From positions 1 through 11,185 of the forward strand of contig CAZILN010000307.1 of assembly GCA_964540005.1 (NCBI GenBank): a stretch of DNA of 11,185 nt, written 5' to 3'. This document shows, piece by piece, positions 1 to 7,300 of this stretch (the stretch's first letter is position 1; each line of letters opens with the position of its first letter). Below the pieces are notes generated by a model that was not told the origin of the DNA, did not search any database, and saw only the letters and a program-made list of their open reading frames with translations. Origin of the DNA: CAZILN01 sp964540005 (GTDB lineage Bacteria; Bacteroidota; Bacteroidia; Bacteroidales; SM23-62). The position numbers and the translations under genes are program-made.

Positions 1-1428
1 AGCGCCGTTTTTACCAACCAGCTTCATACCAAGCCAGTGATTGGCATTGCCTCCATCATTCCTCAGGAGTGTGGCTGTAGCCTGAAGGTCAACATGAGAC
101 ACGATGATATCCATATCCCCGTCATTATCATAATCCCAGACAGCACCTCCCCGGCCAGACCTCTTAGTTGAAAAATAAGAGCTTAGTTCCGGACCTGCAT
201 CCCTGAAATTTCCCTTCCCGTCATTCTCCAATAATACAGGAAGTTGCAGAATGAGTTCTTCGGCGGTACCGTTTGCCGAGAATATGTCAAGATCACCATC
301 ATTGTCGTAGTCAAAAAGTTCAGCCGCCCAGGCACCCTTTCCTGCCAGGACAGAAGCTACACCGCTCTGGTCAGTTATATCCTCGAAAATTCCATTACCG
401 GTATTGCGGTACAAGGCCCCATACCTTAGATCCACCACCAGCAGGTCTATTTGTCCGTCACCATCAATATCTCCTATCGAAGCGTGCATTGACCCGGTTG
501 GCAATCCATGGTTGTTTGCTGCTACACCTGAAGGGATTGCCACATCAGTAAACTGAAAATCATCATTCCTGAAAAGGAAATTCAGCTGATGGTCATTCCC
601 CTGGAAAATGTCCAGGTCCCCGTCATCGTCATAGTCCCAGACCGTAATACCCATGCATTTTGAATCGGGGAAGAACAATCCGTGTTCTCTGGTAACATCG
701 ACAAAACGGCCTCCTTCCTGCTGGATATACAGCATGGATGCCTGTCCTTTGTATTCGGAAGGATGGGGCATCATATCAGGTGTGGCAGCTGATACATAAT
801 CCGGATCAAATGCCAGGAAATTCCCCACCATCGCGTCCAGGCGGTCATCCCTGTTGAAATCCGCAAAAGCTACACCTACGCTCCACTTCGTAAATCCGTT
901 CAGGATCTCCGGTCCGGCCAGTCCGGTCGACCCGGTAATATCACTGAACGTCCCATCTCCATTGTTCCGGTAAAAAACATTGGGACCATAATTCAGCACA
1001 TACAGGTCCTCGTCCCCGTCATTATCATAATCAACAGCTCCCGCAGCCATTCCCCAGTAGCGGTCATCCACTCCAGCTTCCTCTGAAACCTCAGTAAATG
1101 TCCCGTTACCATTGTTCCTGTATAGCTTATTTGCCGTCTGCTCAAATACCTTCCCTTCCGGATCAGAGATGCCCTCAATGTATGTCCCGTTCAACATATA
1201 AAGGTCATGTAGCCCATCATTGTTATAATCAAATATGGTGATGCCGGATCCACTGCTTTCAAGAATATTCTTGTAGCTATAATCCCCGAAGGTATACCGG
1301 AAATCTATTCCGGCCTGAATGGTAACATCAGTAAACGAAGGTTTATTTTCCTGGGCAAAAGATTCCGGGAGGGGGATGCAAAGAACAAAAACCAGTATTA
1401 ATAAGTAGTATCTTTGAATGTCTCTCAT
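1..1428 (-). CDS. CRTAC1-type secreted VCBS/FG-GAP propeller protein with ASPIC/UnbV start (3' end missing)
   Basis: The frame runs from an ATG at 1428 to the left edge without a stop: 476 codons, C-terminus missing. The N-terminus is a typical Sec signal peptide (basic start, hydrophobic LLILVFVL core, likely cleavage after SFA, before QEN). Seven DxDxDG-type calcium-binding motifs start near residues 67, 133, 190, 265, 320, 373 and 432 (for example DYNNDGLHD, DYDNDGDED, DYDDDGDLD), each with an LYRN-type strand nearby. This is the pattern of a seven-bladed VCBS/FG-GAP propeller. The last residues (NDGGNANHWLGMKLVG) match the entry into an ASPIC/UnbV domain, so about 60-100 more residues probably lie outside the window. 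CRTAC1-family proteins are exported; their bacterial role is poorly known and binding or adhesion is only inferred. The start shares one base with the stop of the upstream gene, which implies translational coupling. The third motif (DFNRDDRLD) lacks the usual glycine. Confidence 0.9.
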   Translation of the reverse strand, partial: MRDIQRYYLLILVFVLCIPLPESFAQENKPSFTDVTIQAGIDFRYTFGDYSYKNILESSGSGITIFDYNNDGLHDLYMLNGTYIEGISDPEGKVFEQTANKLYRNNGNGTFTEVSEEAGVDDRYWGMAAGAVDYDNDGDEDLYVLNYGPNVFYRNNGDGTFSDITGSTGLAGPEILNGFTKWSVGVAFADFNRDDRLDAMVGNFLAFDPDYVSAATPDMMPHPSEYKGQASMLYIQQEGGRFVDVTREHGLFFPDSKCMGITVWDYDDDGDLDIFQGNDHQLNFLFRNDDFQFTDVAIPSGVAANNHGLPTGSMHASIGDIDGDGQIDLLVVDLRYGALYRNTGNGIFEDITDQSGVASVLAGKGAWAAELFDYDNDGDLDIFSANGTAEELILQLPVLLENDGKGNFRDAGPELSSYFSTKRSGRGGAVWDYDNDGDMDIIVSHVDLQATATLLRNDGGNANHWLGMKLVGKNGA

Positions 1429-2093
1429 TAAATCTCATTTGTATCATCCAGAATAATTCCGGCGGCAAGTCTTACAGCCTTCCTTACAACCGAACTGCAA
1501 TGGGCCGTTGCATCCGATTCCTGGAATTCTCTCAGTTGCACGGGATCTGTTAAATTAAAACACTTGCCGAATTCCTCCGTCTGGATGTCGCTGCACATGG
1601 TGCTGCCGTATTCCTGTTCAAAAAGCCTGCAGAATTTACCGGAAGGAACCAGTGAGTTTCTATATTTATCCCAGTCATCCAGGCGATTCTTATCCCTGCC
1701 ATAGATCAAACCGAATGCCATTAAGGGCCCGATTACGGCTCCGCATGTTTCACCTCTCTCTGCGATACCAGCCAGCGGGGTAAGGGCCTTTAATACCTGG
1801 TCACCCTTAAGGCCCAGCTGCTCCTCCAGAGCCAGGTAACTGCTTTGAGCACAGTTAAAGGAGATCTGCATATAATGATCAACTTTCTGATCAAGCTGCT
1901 TAAAAACAAGGTCCCTGGGCATGGCCCTGTTTTCTGCAATTTTATTTTCTGCAATCCTGTTCTCCGCTATCCCTTGCTGAGATGAGGATCCGGGGGGATC
2001 CTTGCTTTTAGAACAGGCATCCAAGATAATAGTACCTCCGGCGAGTGCAGTAATACCTGCAATAAAATCGCGGCGTTTTAGATTTTCACCCAT
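1428..2093 (-). CDS. C_GCAxxG_C_C family redox-like protein with Tat/lipoprotein signal
   Basis: A 221-residue protein. Residues 1-27 look like a Tat signal (RRDFIAG, then a hydrophobic stretch) ending in a lipobox-like LDAC at Cys27, so an anchored extracytoplasmic protein is likely; Asp at the -2 position makes this lipobox atypical. The body shows the spaced cysteines of the C_GCAxxG_C_C family: FNCAQ (Cys81), ETCGAVIGPLMAFGL (Cys117), FCRLF (Cys155), then Cys167, Cys178 and Cys199. The family is described as probably redox-active or cofactor-binding, but its reaction is not established. Between signal and domain lies a linker with three tandem pentapeptides, IAENR/IAENK/IAENR (residues 42-56). 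The ATG at 2093 fits the signal peptide. This is the first gene of a two-gene unit, and its TAA shares its last base with the ATG of the CRTAC1-type gene. It lies about 50 bases downstream of a TAACTTTG promoter box. Family assignment is fairly secure; function is unknown. Confidence 0.82.
   Translation of the reverse strand: MGENLKRRDFIAGITALAGGTIILDACSKSKDPPGSSSQQGIAENRIAENKIAENRAMPRDLVFKQLDQKVDHYMQISFNCAQSSYLALEEQLGLKGDQVLKALTPLAGIAERGETCGAVIGPLMAFGLIYGRDKNRLDDWDKYRNSLVPSGKFCRLFEQEYGSTMCSDIQTEEFGKCFNLTDPVQLREFQESDATAHCSSVVRKAVRLAAGIILDDTNEI
1926..1970 (-). repeat. Three tandem 15-bp units encoding IAEN[RK]
   Basis: Three in-frame 15-base units encode IAENR, IAENK and IAENR, in the linker between the lipidation cysteine and the cysteine-rich domain. 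The units differ mostly at third codon positions (ATA/ATT, GCG/GCA, GAG/GAA, AAC/AAT) plus one AAA/AGG change (Lys/Arg). The protein repeat is therefore better preserved than the DNA repeat, which argues against a very recent slippage event. Confidence 0.85.
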
Positions 2094-2252
2094 GGCAGTT
2101 CACTTTTAGCGGTAATCAACTGAGCGGCTTGTTTTGTATCATAACAAAGTTAGGAAACATTCATCAATCAGGCATTTTTCCTGCTCATTTTGTACTTAGT
2201 TGGATTAAATGTGCGAACTTAGGATACTGCTAATAAAAAAATAGAAAAGTAA
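2094..2252. other. Divergent intergenic region (159 bp)
   Basis: This is the longest non-coding stretch in the window and separates the minus-strand C_GCAxxG unit from the plus-strand GH130 unit, so it should hold promoters in both directions. The minus-strand box is at 2145-2152. For the plus strand I find only TAAATGTG at 2206-2213, one mismatch from TAnnTTTG and without a properly spaced -33 box. The last 20 or so bases before the plus-strand gene are very A-rich, as is common in translation leaders of this phylum, which largely do without Shine-Dalgarno sequences. No operator palindrome or riboswitch was recognised. Confidence 0.6.
2145..2152 (-). promoter_or_regulatory. Candidate Bacteroidota -7 promoter box for the C_GCAxxG/CRTAC1 unit
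   Basis: On the minus strand the bases read TAACTTTG, an exact match to the Bacteroidota -7 consensus TAnnTTTG. It lies 51 bases upstream of the ATG at 2093, giving an expected leader of about 45 bases. No convincing TTTG -33 box is found 19-21 bases further upstream, so the call rests on the -7 element and its position between divergent genes. Confidence 0.5.
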
Positions 2253-3353
2253 TTGAAACAAATTAAACAGAGTATTCTTTACCTGATCCTGGTACTGACC
2301 CCGGGATGTGGTTCGCAACAGAAATCCGAGTGGGATTTTCTGAATTTCTATAAGCCAGACGAAAATCCAATCATTACAGCCGACTCAACTTTCATGTTTG
2401 TTTGCCCGGTAATAAATGAACAGGTACAATGGCAGAAGGCCGATATATTCAACCCGGCTGCCATTGTCAAAGACGATAAAGTATACTTACTTCTTAGCTG
2501 CGAAGATAATCCTGAAGCTATTCTGAGTAGGCGAACTTCCAGAATTGGACTGGCTTACAGTGAAGACGGCATCCATTTTACAAAACATCCGACACCTGTC
2601 CTGTATCCCGACAGTAGTGAATTTATACAGTACGATTATCCCGGGGGCTGCGAAGATCCCAGGATTGTTGAAACTGAGGATGGTTTGTATGTGATGGCCT
2701 ATACTTCATGGAACTATGACATTGCCAGGTTAAGCATTGCCCTTTCAAAGGACCTTATAAACTGGGAAAAGAAGGGTCCGGCATTTGCCAGGGCTTACGA
2801 TGGCAAATTTTTAGATATCCGGTCTAAATCCGGGTCAATTATCACAAAAATGGACGGAAGCCGTCAGATCGCAGAAAAAATTGACGGGAAATACTGGATG
2901 TACTGGGGTGAAGCTTTTATCAATCTTGCCTGGTCCGAGAACATGATAGACTGGTATCCATCATTGGACGAAAACGGAGACCTCAAAGCTATAGTGAAGC
3001 CACGTGCCAGAATGTTTGACAGCCAGCTTACCGAATGCGGGCCACCTGCTCTGATCAGGGATGATGGTATCGTCCTGCTGTATAATGGTAAAAACTCCGA
3101 CGAAGAAGATAGTGACCCTGACCTGCCTAAAGGGACTTACTCAGTGGGCATGGTGGTTTTTGATCTGAACAATCCCTCAGAAGTGATCTATCGTTCCGAT
3201 ATATATTTACTGAAGCCTACACTCCCGCATGAGATATCAGGCCAGTACCGGTCAGGGACGACATTTGGAGAAGGACTGGTATATTTCAATTCGAAATGGT
3301 TCCTGTACTATGGCACGGCTGATTCCTATGTGGGTGTGGCAGTATCGAAATAG
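2253..3353 (+). CDS. GH130-like glycosidase lipoprotein (five-bladed propeller)
   Basis: A 366-residue protein that starts with TTG. An in-frame TAA directly precedes this codon and the first in-frame ATG is codon 47, which would remove the signal peptide, so TTG is the best start. Residues 1-19 form a lipoprotein signal (hydrophobic LYLILVL, then TPGC, Cys19). The body follows the GH130/GH43-like propeller pattern: NPAAIVKDDKVYLL (67-80), SRIGLAYSEDGIHF (96-109), GGCEDPRIVE (131-140) with the signature EDPR, LSIALSKDLINWEKKGPAF (160-178), KSGSI (192-196), KYWMYWGE (213-220) and ECGPPALIRDDG (261-272). GH130 contains beta-mannoside phosphorylases and hydrolases. An exported lipoprotein points to hydrolysis rather than phosphorolysis, which is normally cytoplasmic (inference). 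Substrate cannot be fixed, though manno-oligosaccharides are the family precedent. A tailored sugar isomerase-like gene follows 17 bases later, suggesting co-transcription. Confidence 0.8.
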   Translation: MKQIKQSILYLILVLTPGCGSQQKSEWDFLNFYKPDENPIITADSTFMFVCPVINEQVQWQKADIFNPAAIVKDDKVYLLLSCEDNPEAILSRRTSRIGLAYSEDGIHFTKHPTPVLYPDSSEFIQYDYPGGCEDPRIVETEDGLYVMAYTSWNYDIARLSIALSKDLINWEKKGPAFARAYDGKFLDIRSKSGSIITKMDGSRQIAEKIDGKYWMYWGEAFINLAWSENMIDWYPSLDENGDLKAIVKPRARMFDSQLTECGPPALIRDDGIVLLYNGKNSDEEDSDPDLPKGTYSVGMVVFDLNNPSEVIYRSDIYLLKPTLPHEISGQYRSGTTFGEGLVYFNSKWFLYYGTADSYVGVAVSK

Positions 3354-3370
3354 AATTGAAACATATTATT

Positions 3371-4303
3371 ATGAAAAGAAGAAGATTTTTGAAAAATGCT
3401 GTGCTGGGCTCGGCTGTTATATCAACGAGTTCGCTGCTAGCTGTTAACTACAAAGCATCACATCAACTAAAAATATCCTTGGCGCAGTGGTCATTACATC
3501 GACAATTTTTTGATGGCAGCCATAATCCCAATGATTTCGCCGGAATATCCATGGAGACCTATGGCATAGATGCAATTGAATATGTAAACCAGTTCTACAT
3601 AGAATCAGCTGAAGATGAGAAATTCTGGAACACAATGAAAGACCATGCACAGAATGCAGGAGTAGTAAGCTTGCTGATTATGGTTGATGATGAAGGAGAT
3701 CTCGGTGTTGCCGATGACAATCAGAGAAAACTGTCAGTTGAAAATCACTATAAATGGGTCAATGCAGCAAAACTCCTGGGATGTCATTCAATAAGGGTAA
3801 ATGCATTTGGAGAGAGTTCTGAAGAGGTATATCGAACGGCTATTATAGATGGTATGGGACAGTTGTCAGATTATGCTGCCAAAGAAGATATCAATATTAT
3901 CATTGAAAATCACGGACTGTTCAGCTCAGATGCACAGTTGATAACAGACATTGTAAGACAGGTAAACAAACCGAATTTCGGTACCTTCCCTGACTTTGGC
4001 AACTGGTGCCTCAGTGCAAAGTGGGGAAGTACCCAGGGTGACTGCAATGAAGAATATGACAGGTACCAGGGGGTATCAGAATTATTGCCTTATGCAAAAG
4101 CTGTCAGTGCCAAGTCATATAATTTTAATGAAGCAGGAGAGGATACAAAAATTGATTATTATAAAATGCTCCGAATAGTAAAAGAATCAGGATACAACGG
4201 GTATATCGGTATTGAATACGAGGGAGAGCTACTCAGCGAGCATAAGGGCATACTGGCTACAAAGGCATTGCTTGAAAAGGCCTGGAAAAGCCTGGAAGGA
4301 TAA
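3371..4303 (+). CDS. Tat-exported sugar phosphate isomerase/epimerase-like TIM-barrel protein
   Basis: A protein of 310 residues from the ATG at 3371. The frame can be extended to a TTG at 3356, but the ATG gives a clean MKRRRFLKNAVLG twin-arginine signal and is preferred. The rest matches the xylose isomerase-like TIM barrel (AP endonuclease 2 superfamily, COG1082). Likely metal-binding or catalytic positions are Glu179 in IIIENHG, Asp208 in FPDFGNW, the AVSAKSYNF strand, and Glu282 in GIEYEGE. The C-terminal KIDYYKMLRIVKESGYNGYIGIE stretch is typical of the group. Exported members are common in Bacteroidota and usually sit beside glycoside-processing genes; their reactions (isomerisation, epimerisation, chemistry on oxidised sugars) are mostly unassigned. 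Hand counts of four 60-base samples give about 30-47% G+C, lower than the roughly 50% of neighbouring genes. It is probably co-transcribed with the upstream GH130-like gene. Confidence 0.82.
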   Translation: MKRRRFLKNAVLGSAVISTSSLLAVNYKASHQLKISLAQWSLHRQFFDGSHNPNDFAGISMETYGIDAIEYVNQFYIESAEDEKFWNTMKDHAQNAGVVSLLIMVDDEGDLGVADDNQRKLSVENHYKWVNAAKLLGCHSIRVNAFGESSEEVYRTAIIDGMGQLSDYAAKEDINIIIENHGLFSSDAQLITDIVRQVNKPNFGTFPDFGNWCLSAKWGSTQGDCNEEYDRYQGVSELLPYAKAVSAKSYNFNEAGEDTKIDYYKMLRIVKESGYNGYIGIEYEGELLSEHKGILATKALLEKAWKSLEG

Positions 4304-4336
4304 GCAACAAATTGTACTTCCTTTCAGTTGACTGCT
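4304..4336. other. Convergent 33-bp gap, no clear terminator
   Basis: The stop codons of the plus-strand TIM-barrel gene and the minus-strand propeller lipoprotein gene face each other here. A 5-bp stem with a 3-base loop (GACTG-CTT-CAGTC, 4330-4342) overlaps the minus-strand stop but is too short and lacks a U-tract, so I do not call a terminator. Termination here may be Rho-dependent or bidirectional. Confidence 0.4.
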
Positions 4337-7300
4337 TCAGTCTGATTTGATCAATGCGTTTACAAGTTCTTCTGTGGTGACTTTCCTGGTATTGTATTCC
4401 CGCAGGTATTCCTGATGTTCAGGATCTGAAGGATAGGATTCATCCGGACCGTATGGATAGCTTGTCATGCCATGAAATGGAAGTGGATCGACGGTTTGCC
4501 CGGTGGCTGTGTTCAGATCACCATCCTTCACCCACCCTACACTATGAATTAAGAAGTCCCTCTTCCATCCTTCGGGCAGAGGGGGCAGGTCTTCAGCGCT
4601 GAATGATATGCTTGTCTCGTCGCCTGCATTCTTGATTATGTATTTATCGTCGGCATCAGTAAGAAGAGGCAGCACATCGCCATACCGGGTATAATTCCCA
4701 GTCAGGTCCCTCCATTTTTGGTCAACTGTAAATTGGCTGTAATCAAACCAGTGGGGCCCGTACCTGCCACCTTTTCTGTATGAACGGGAGAAACCCCTGA
4801 AATGAAGATCTGCTGATGAAGGTTCCAGTTTACATAATTGGACCGGGACATCAGGATTGTCATTGGTAAAGAAAATCTGATCCCAGTATATTTCCATATT
4901 GGTACAGATACGGATCCGCGGATCAGAGGTAGGGATCTTGCCTGAGAGATCAATAACCTGGGTTTTGGCTTTCCCCATGGGAAAACTTATATCATCAATG
5001 ATGGTTTCCCACTCACCTTTTTCATTTATTACCTGGATATAAGGCGAGATCATCTTCAGCTTTGAAGATTGTGAAGTTGAGGCATTTATACTGGCATCCG
5101 TAGGGAATATCCAACCATGAAGATACAAGTGTATCTCCATTGAATGATCCAGTTCACCCAATTCCAGTACCATATCCCTCATTTCTGTCAGGCCCTGGTA
5201 TTTACCCCGCTGAAAACCAGAAACATATTTGTCGTCTATTTCAGCAAGTTCAGGAAGGATGTCCTGACCATTATGATCCCAGGCCGATATCGGCATCTTT
5301 TTTTCTCCCACCTGGTAAAGTCTTAAATCTTGATCTGGAGAGGAAAACCCTTCATCGACATAGACCTCAACATTGGCAGGATGATCAACCGCAACAAGCT
5401 CCACCTTATCCATATAGATGGTTTCCCACAATTCACAGGTGATCTGAAGGGAGTAGCTATTATCTACCGGTTTTAAAGCTTCCCCGGGGATCATAATGTA
5501 ATCAACAGATGCGCCCGGAGGGGCGTAGGCGGATGTTTCACCCATAATACCAAGGGGCATTCCGAGGGCACTCCGCCACATGATATCCTTGGTAAAAACA
5601 TAGGATGACCCGTTCCAGGTATACAGAAAGGGGCATGATCCTTTTAATATCTGTTCCTCAACCAGGTCCTGGTCAGTCTGTGGGAAAAAGATATTCTGGG
5701 GAACCCCGTTTGTCCACAGGATACGTATCACCTCAGCCTTTTCCCGCGGTCCCAGCCCAAAATGAATATCGGCTTCGGTAACCACTTTCACCTGGTACAG
5801 GCCTCCCGAGCGGATCTCAATCCTGGCCCCGATCCCGTAATAATTATTTTTACCGCTGCCCGTCCTCAGGCCGACAAGTTTCATCTTCACGTAATGATTG
5901 TTATTGCCCCCGTCATTACGCAGCAGGCGAATACCACCATTCACTCCTACCAAAGCCACATCCAGGTCCCCATCTTCATTATAATCAAAGACCAGTATAC
6001 TGTTGGCAGATCCTATATTCTCAGGCAGGATCCCCGGGGCCAGCCACATTGTTCCTGAACCGTCATTATGGTAGAGAATCACCGCTTCACCATTAACTGC
6101 TTCAGGTTGCCCGGTAACCAGCAGGTCAAGGTATCCGTCGTTATCGAAATCCAGGAAGACGGCATCATTTGCCCTGACACCAGCGAGGGACTGTGTTATC
6201 TCTTCAGAGCTCTCATCCACCTCAAAGTGTGCATCGCCCAGGTTGCGGTACAACCTGCAGTTCCCGGCTACCTGTGAGGTTACAAACAGATCCAGGAATC
6301 CATCGTTGTTATAATCACCTATAGTTATCGCGGTCGATCCTTTTTCACTTTCCAGACCGCTTCCTTCTGTTATATCTCTAAAGACACCCTGTCTCTGGTT
6401 CGAATATAGTGTGCAGGAAGCATCCTCATTGATCACTACAAGGTCAATGTCACCATCATTGTCAAAATCACCAAAACTTGCATCGGTACTGTTCCAATCA
6501 CCCCCTGCAAGTCCGGATGCCTCACCCTGTCCTGTAAATGTCCCGTCAGCATTGTTCCGGTAGAGTAGATTTGGCCCATAACCAGCAATAAACAGGTCAA
6601 GGTCCCCGTCATGGTCATAATCAAAGAACAGGGGTTTGCCTGCTCCGGTACTCTCTGAAATACCAGCTGCTTCAGAAACCTCTTCGAAAGTACCATTGCC
6701 GGAGTTCCTGTACAGCAGGTTAGATTCTTCCCCGGTAAGAAACAGGTCCAGGAACCCATCATTATCATAATCCGCAAAGCTGCCGCAGAAACCCTTCCCC
6801 TGCTGGCTGATGCCGGCCTCTTCAGTAACATCTGCAAATTTGCCCCAGTCATTACTCAGCAGGTAATGCCTGTAAGATTGAGACTCAGGATCCATTTTAC
6901 CGACATAAAGGTCAGTATCCCCGTCCCCGTCATAATCAGCCGCTATAATTGATGTCATTCCTGCCTGTCCGGCCGCCAGGAATTCCAGATCCGCCTGTGA
7001 CAGAATATCGGTGAAATTGATTGCTTCAAGCAGGGTCTTCCAATCGGCTATTTGGCCACTAGTTTTCTTCTGATCAAAGGAGATCACGGGAAATCCTATC
7101 AGGGAACCACCAGGCCCTTTCAGGTCAGTTATACCTGCCTGGTAGGGAGACGTTACTTTCAAATAATTATGAAATACCATGAAGGAGACTTCCGCATCAT
7201 CAGTCTTTCCCTGTTGGAGTGCTGCAATAGTTTTCTTATGAAACTCAAGTGATTCCTTCGGAAATTCCGGGAATACCTGCTGCAGCTCCTCCATCTGTCT

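Noticed and set aside
993..1178. Minus-strand open frame of 61 codons within the left CRTAC1-type gene
   Set aside because: The main frame is open through this stretch and carries the VCBS motifs; the short frame is out of register with it.
2206..2213. TAAATGTG as the plus-strand promoter -7 box for the GH130-like gene
   Set aside because: It has one mismatch to TAnnTTTG and no -33 TTTG at 19-21 bases; the nearest TTTTG (2188-2192) is only 13 bases away.
3356..3370. TTG start for the TIM-barrel gene at 3356
   Set aside because: The ATG at 3371 gives a canonical short Tat signal (MKRRRFLKN). The five extra residues add nothing and follow directly on the previous gene's stop.
4330..4342. Hairpin GACTG-CTT-CAGTC between the convergent genes as a terminator
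   Set aside because: The stem is only 5 bp, is not G+C-rich, has no T-run on either strand and overlaps a coding end.
5762..6058. Plus-strand open frame of 98 codons opposite the TPR/VCBS gene
   Set aside because: It lies antisense to a strongly supported gene and has no recognisable domain or signal. Repetitive Asp/Asn/Gly-rich coding DNA tends to leave such antisense frames open.
6436..6852. Minus-strand open frame of 138 codons within the TPR/VCBS gene
   Set aside because: It is a frame shadow of the VCBS repeats; the real frame has clear DxDxDG motifs and is uninterrupted, so there is no frameshift.
6460..6940. Regularly spaced similar DNA segments resembling a repeat array
   Set aside because: The period (about 150-165 bases) and in-frame DxDxDG coding explain them as propeller blades; they are not CRISPR repeats with unique spacers.
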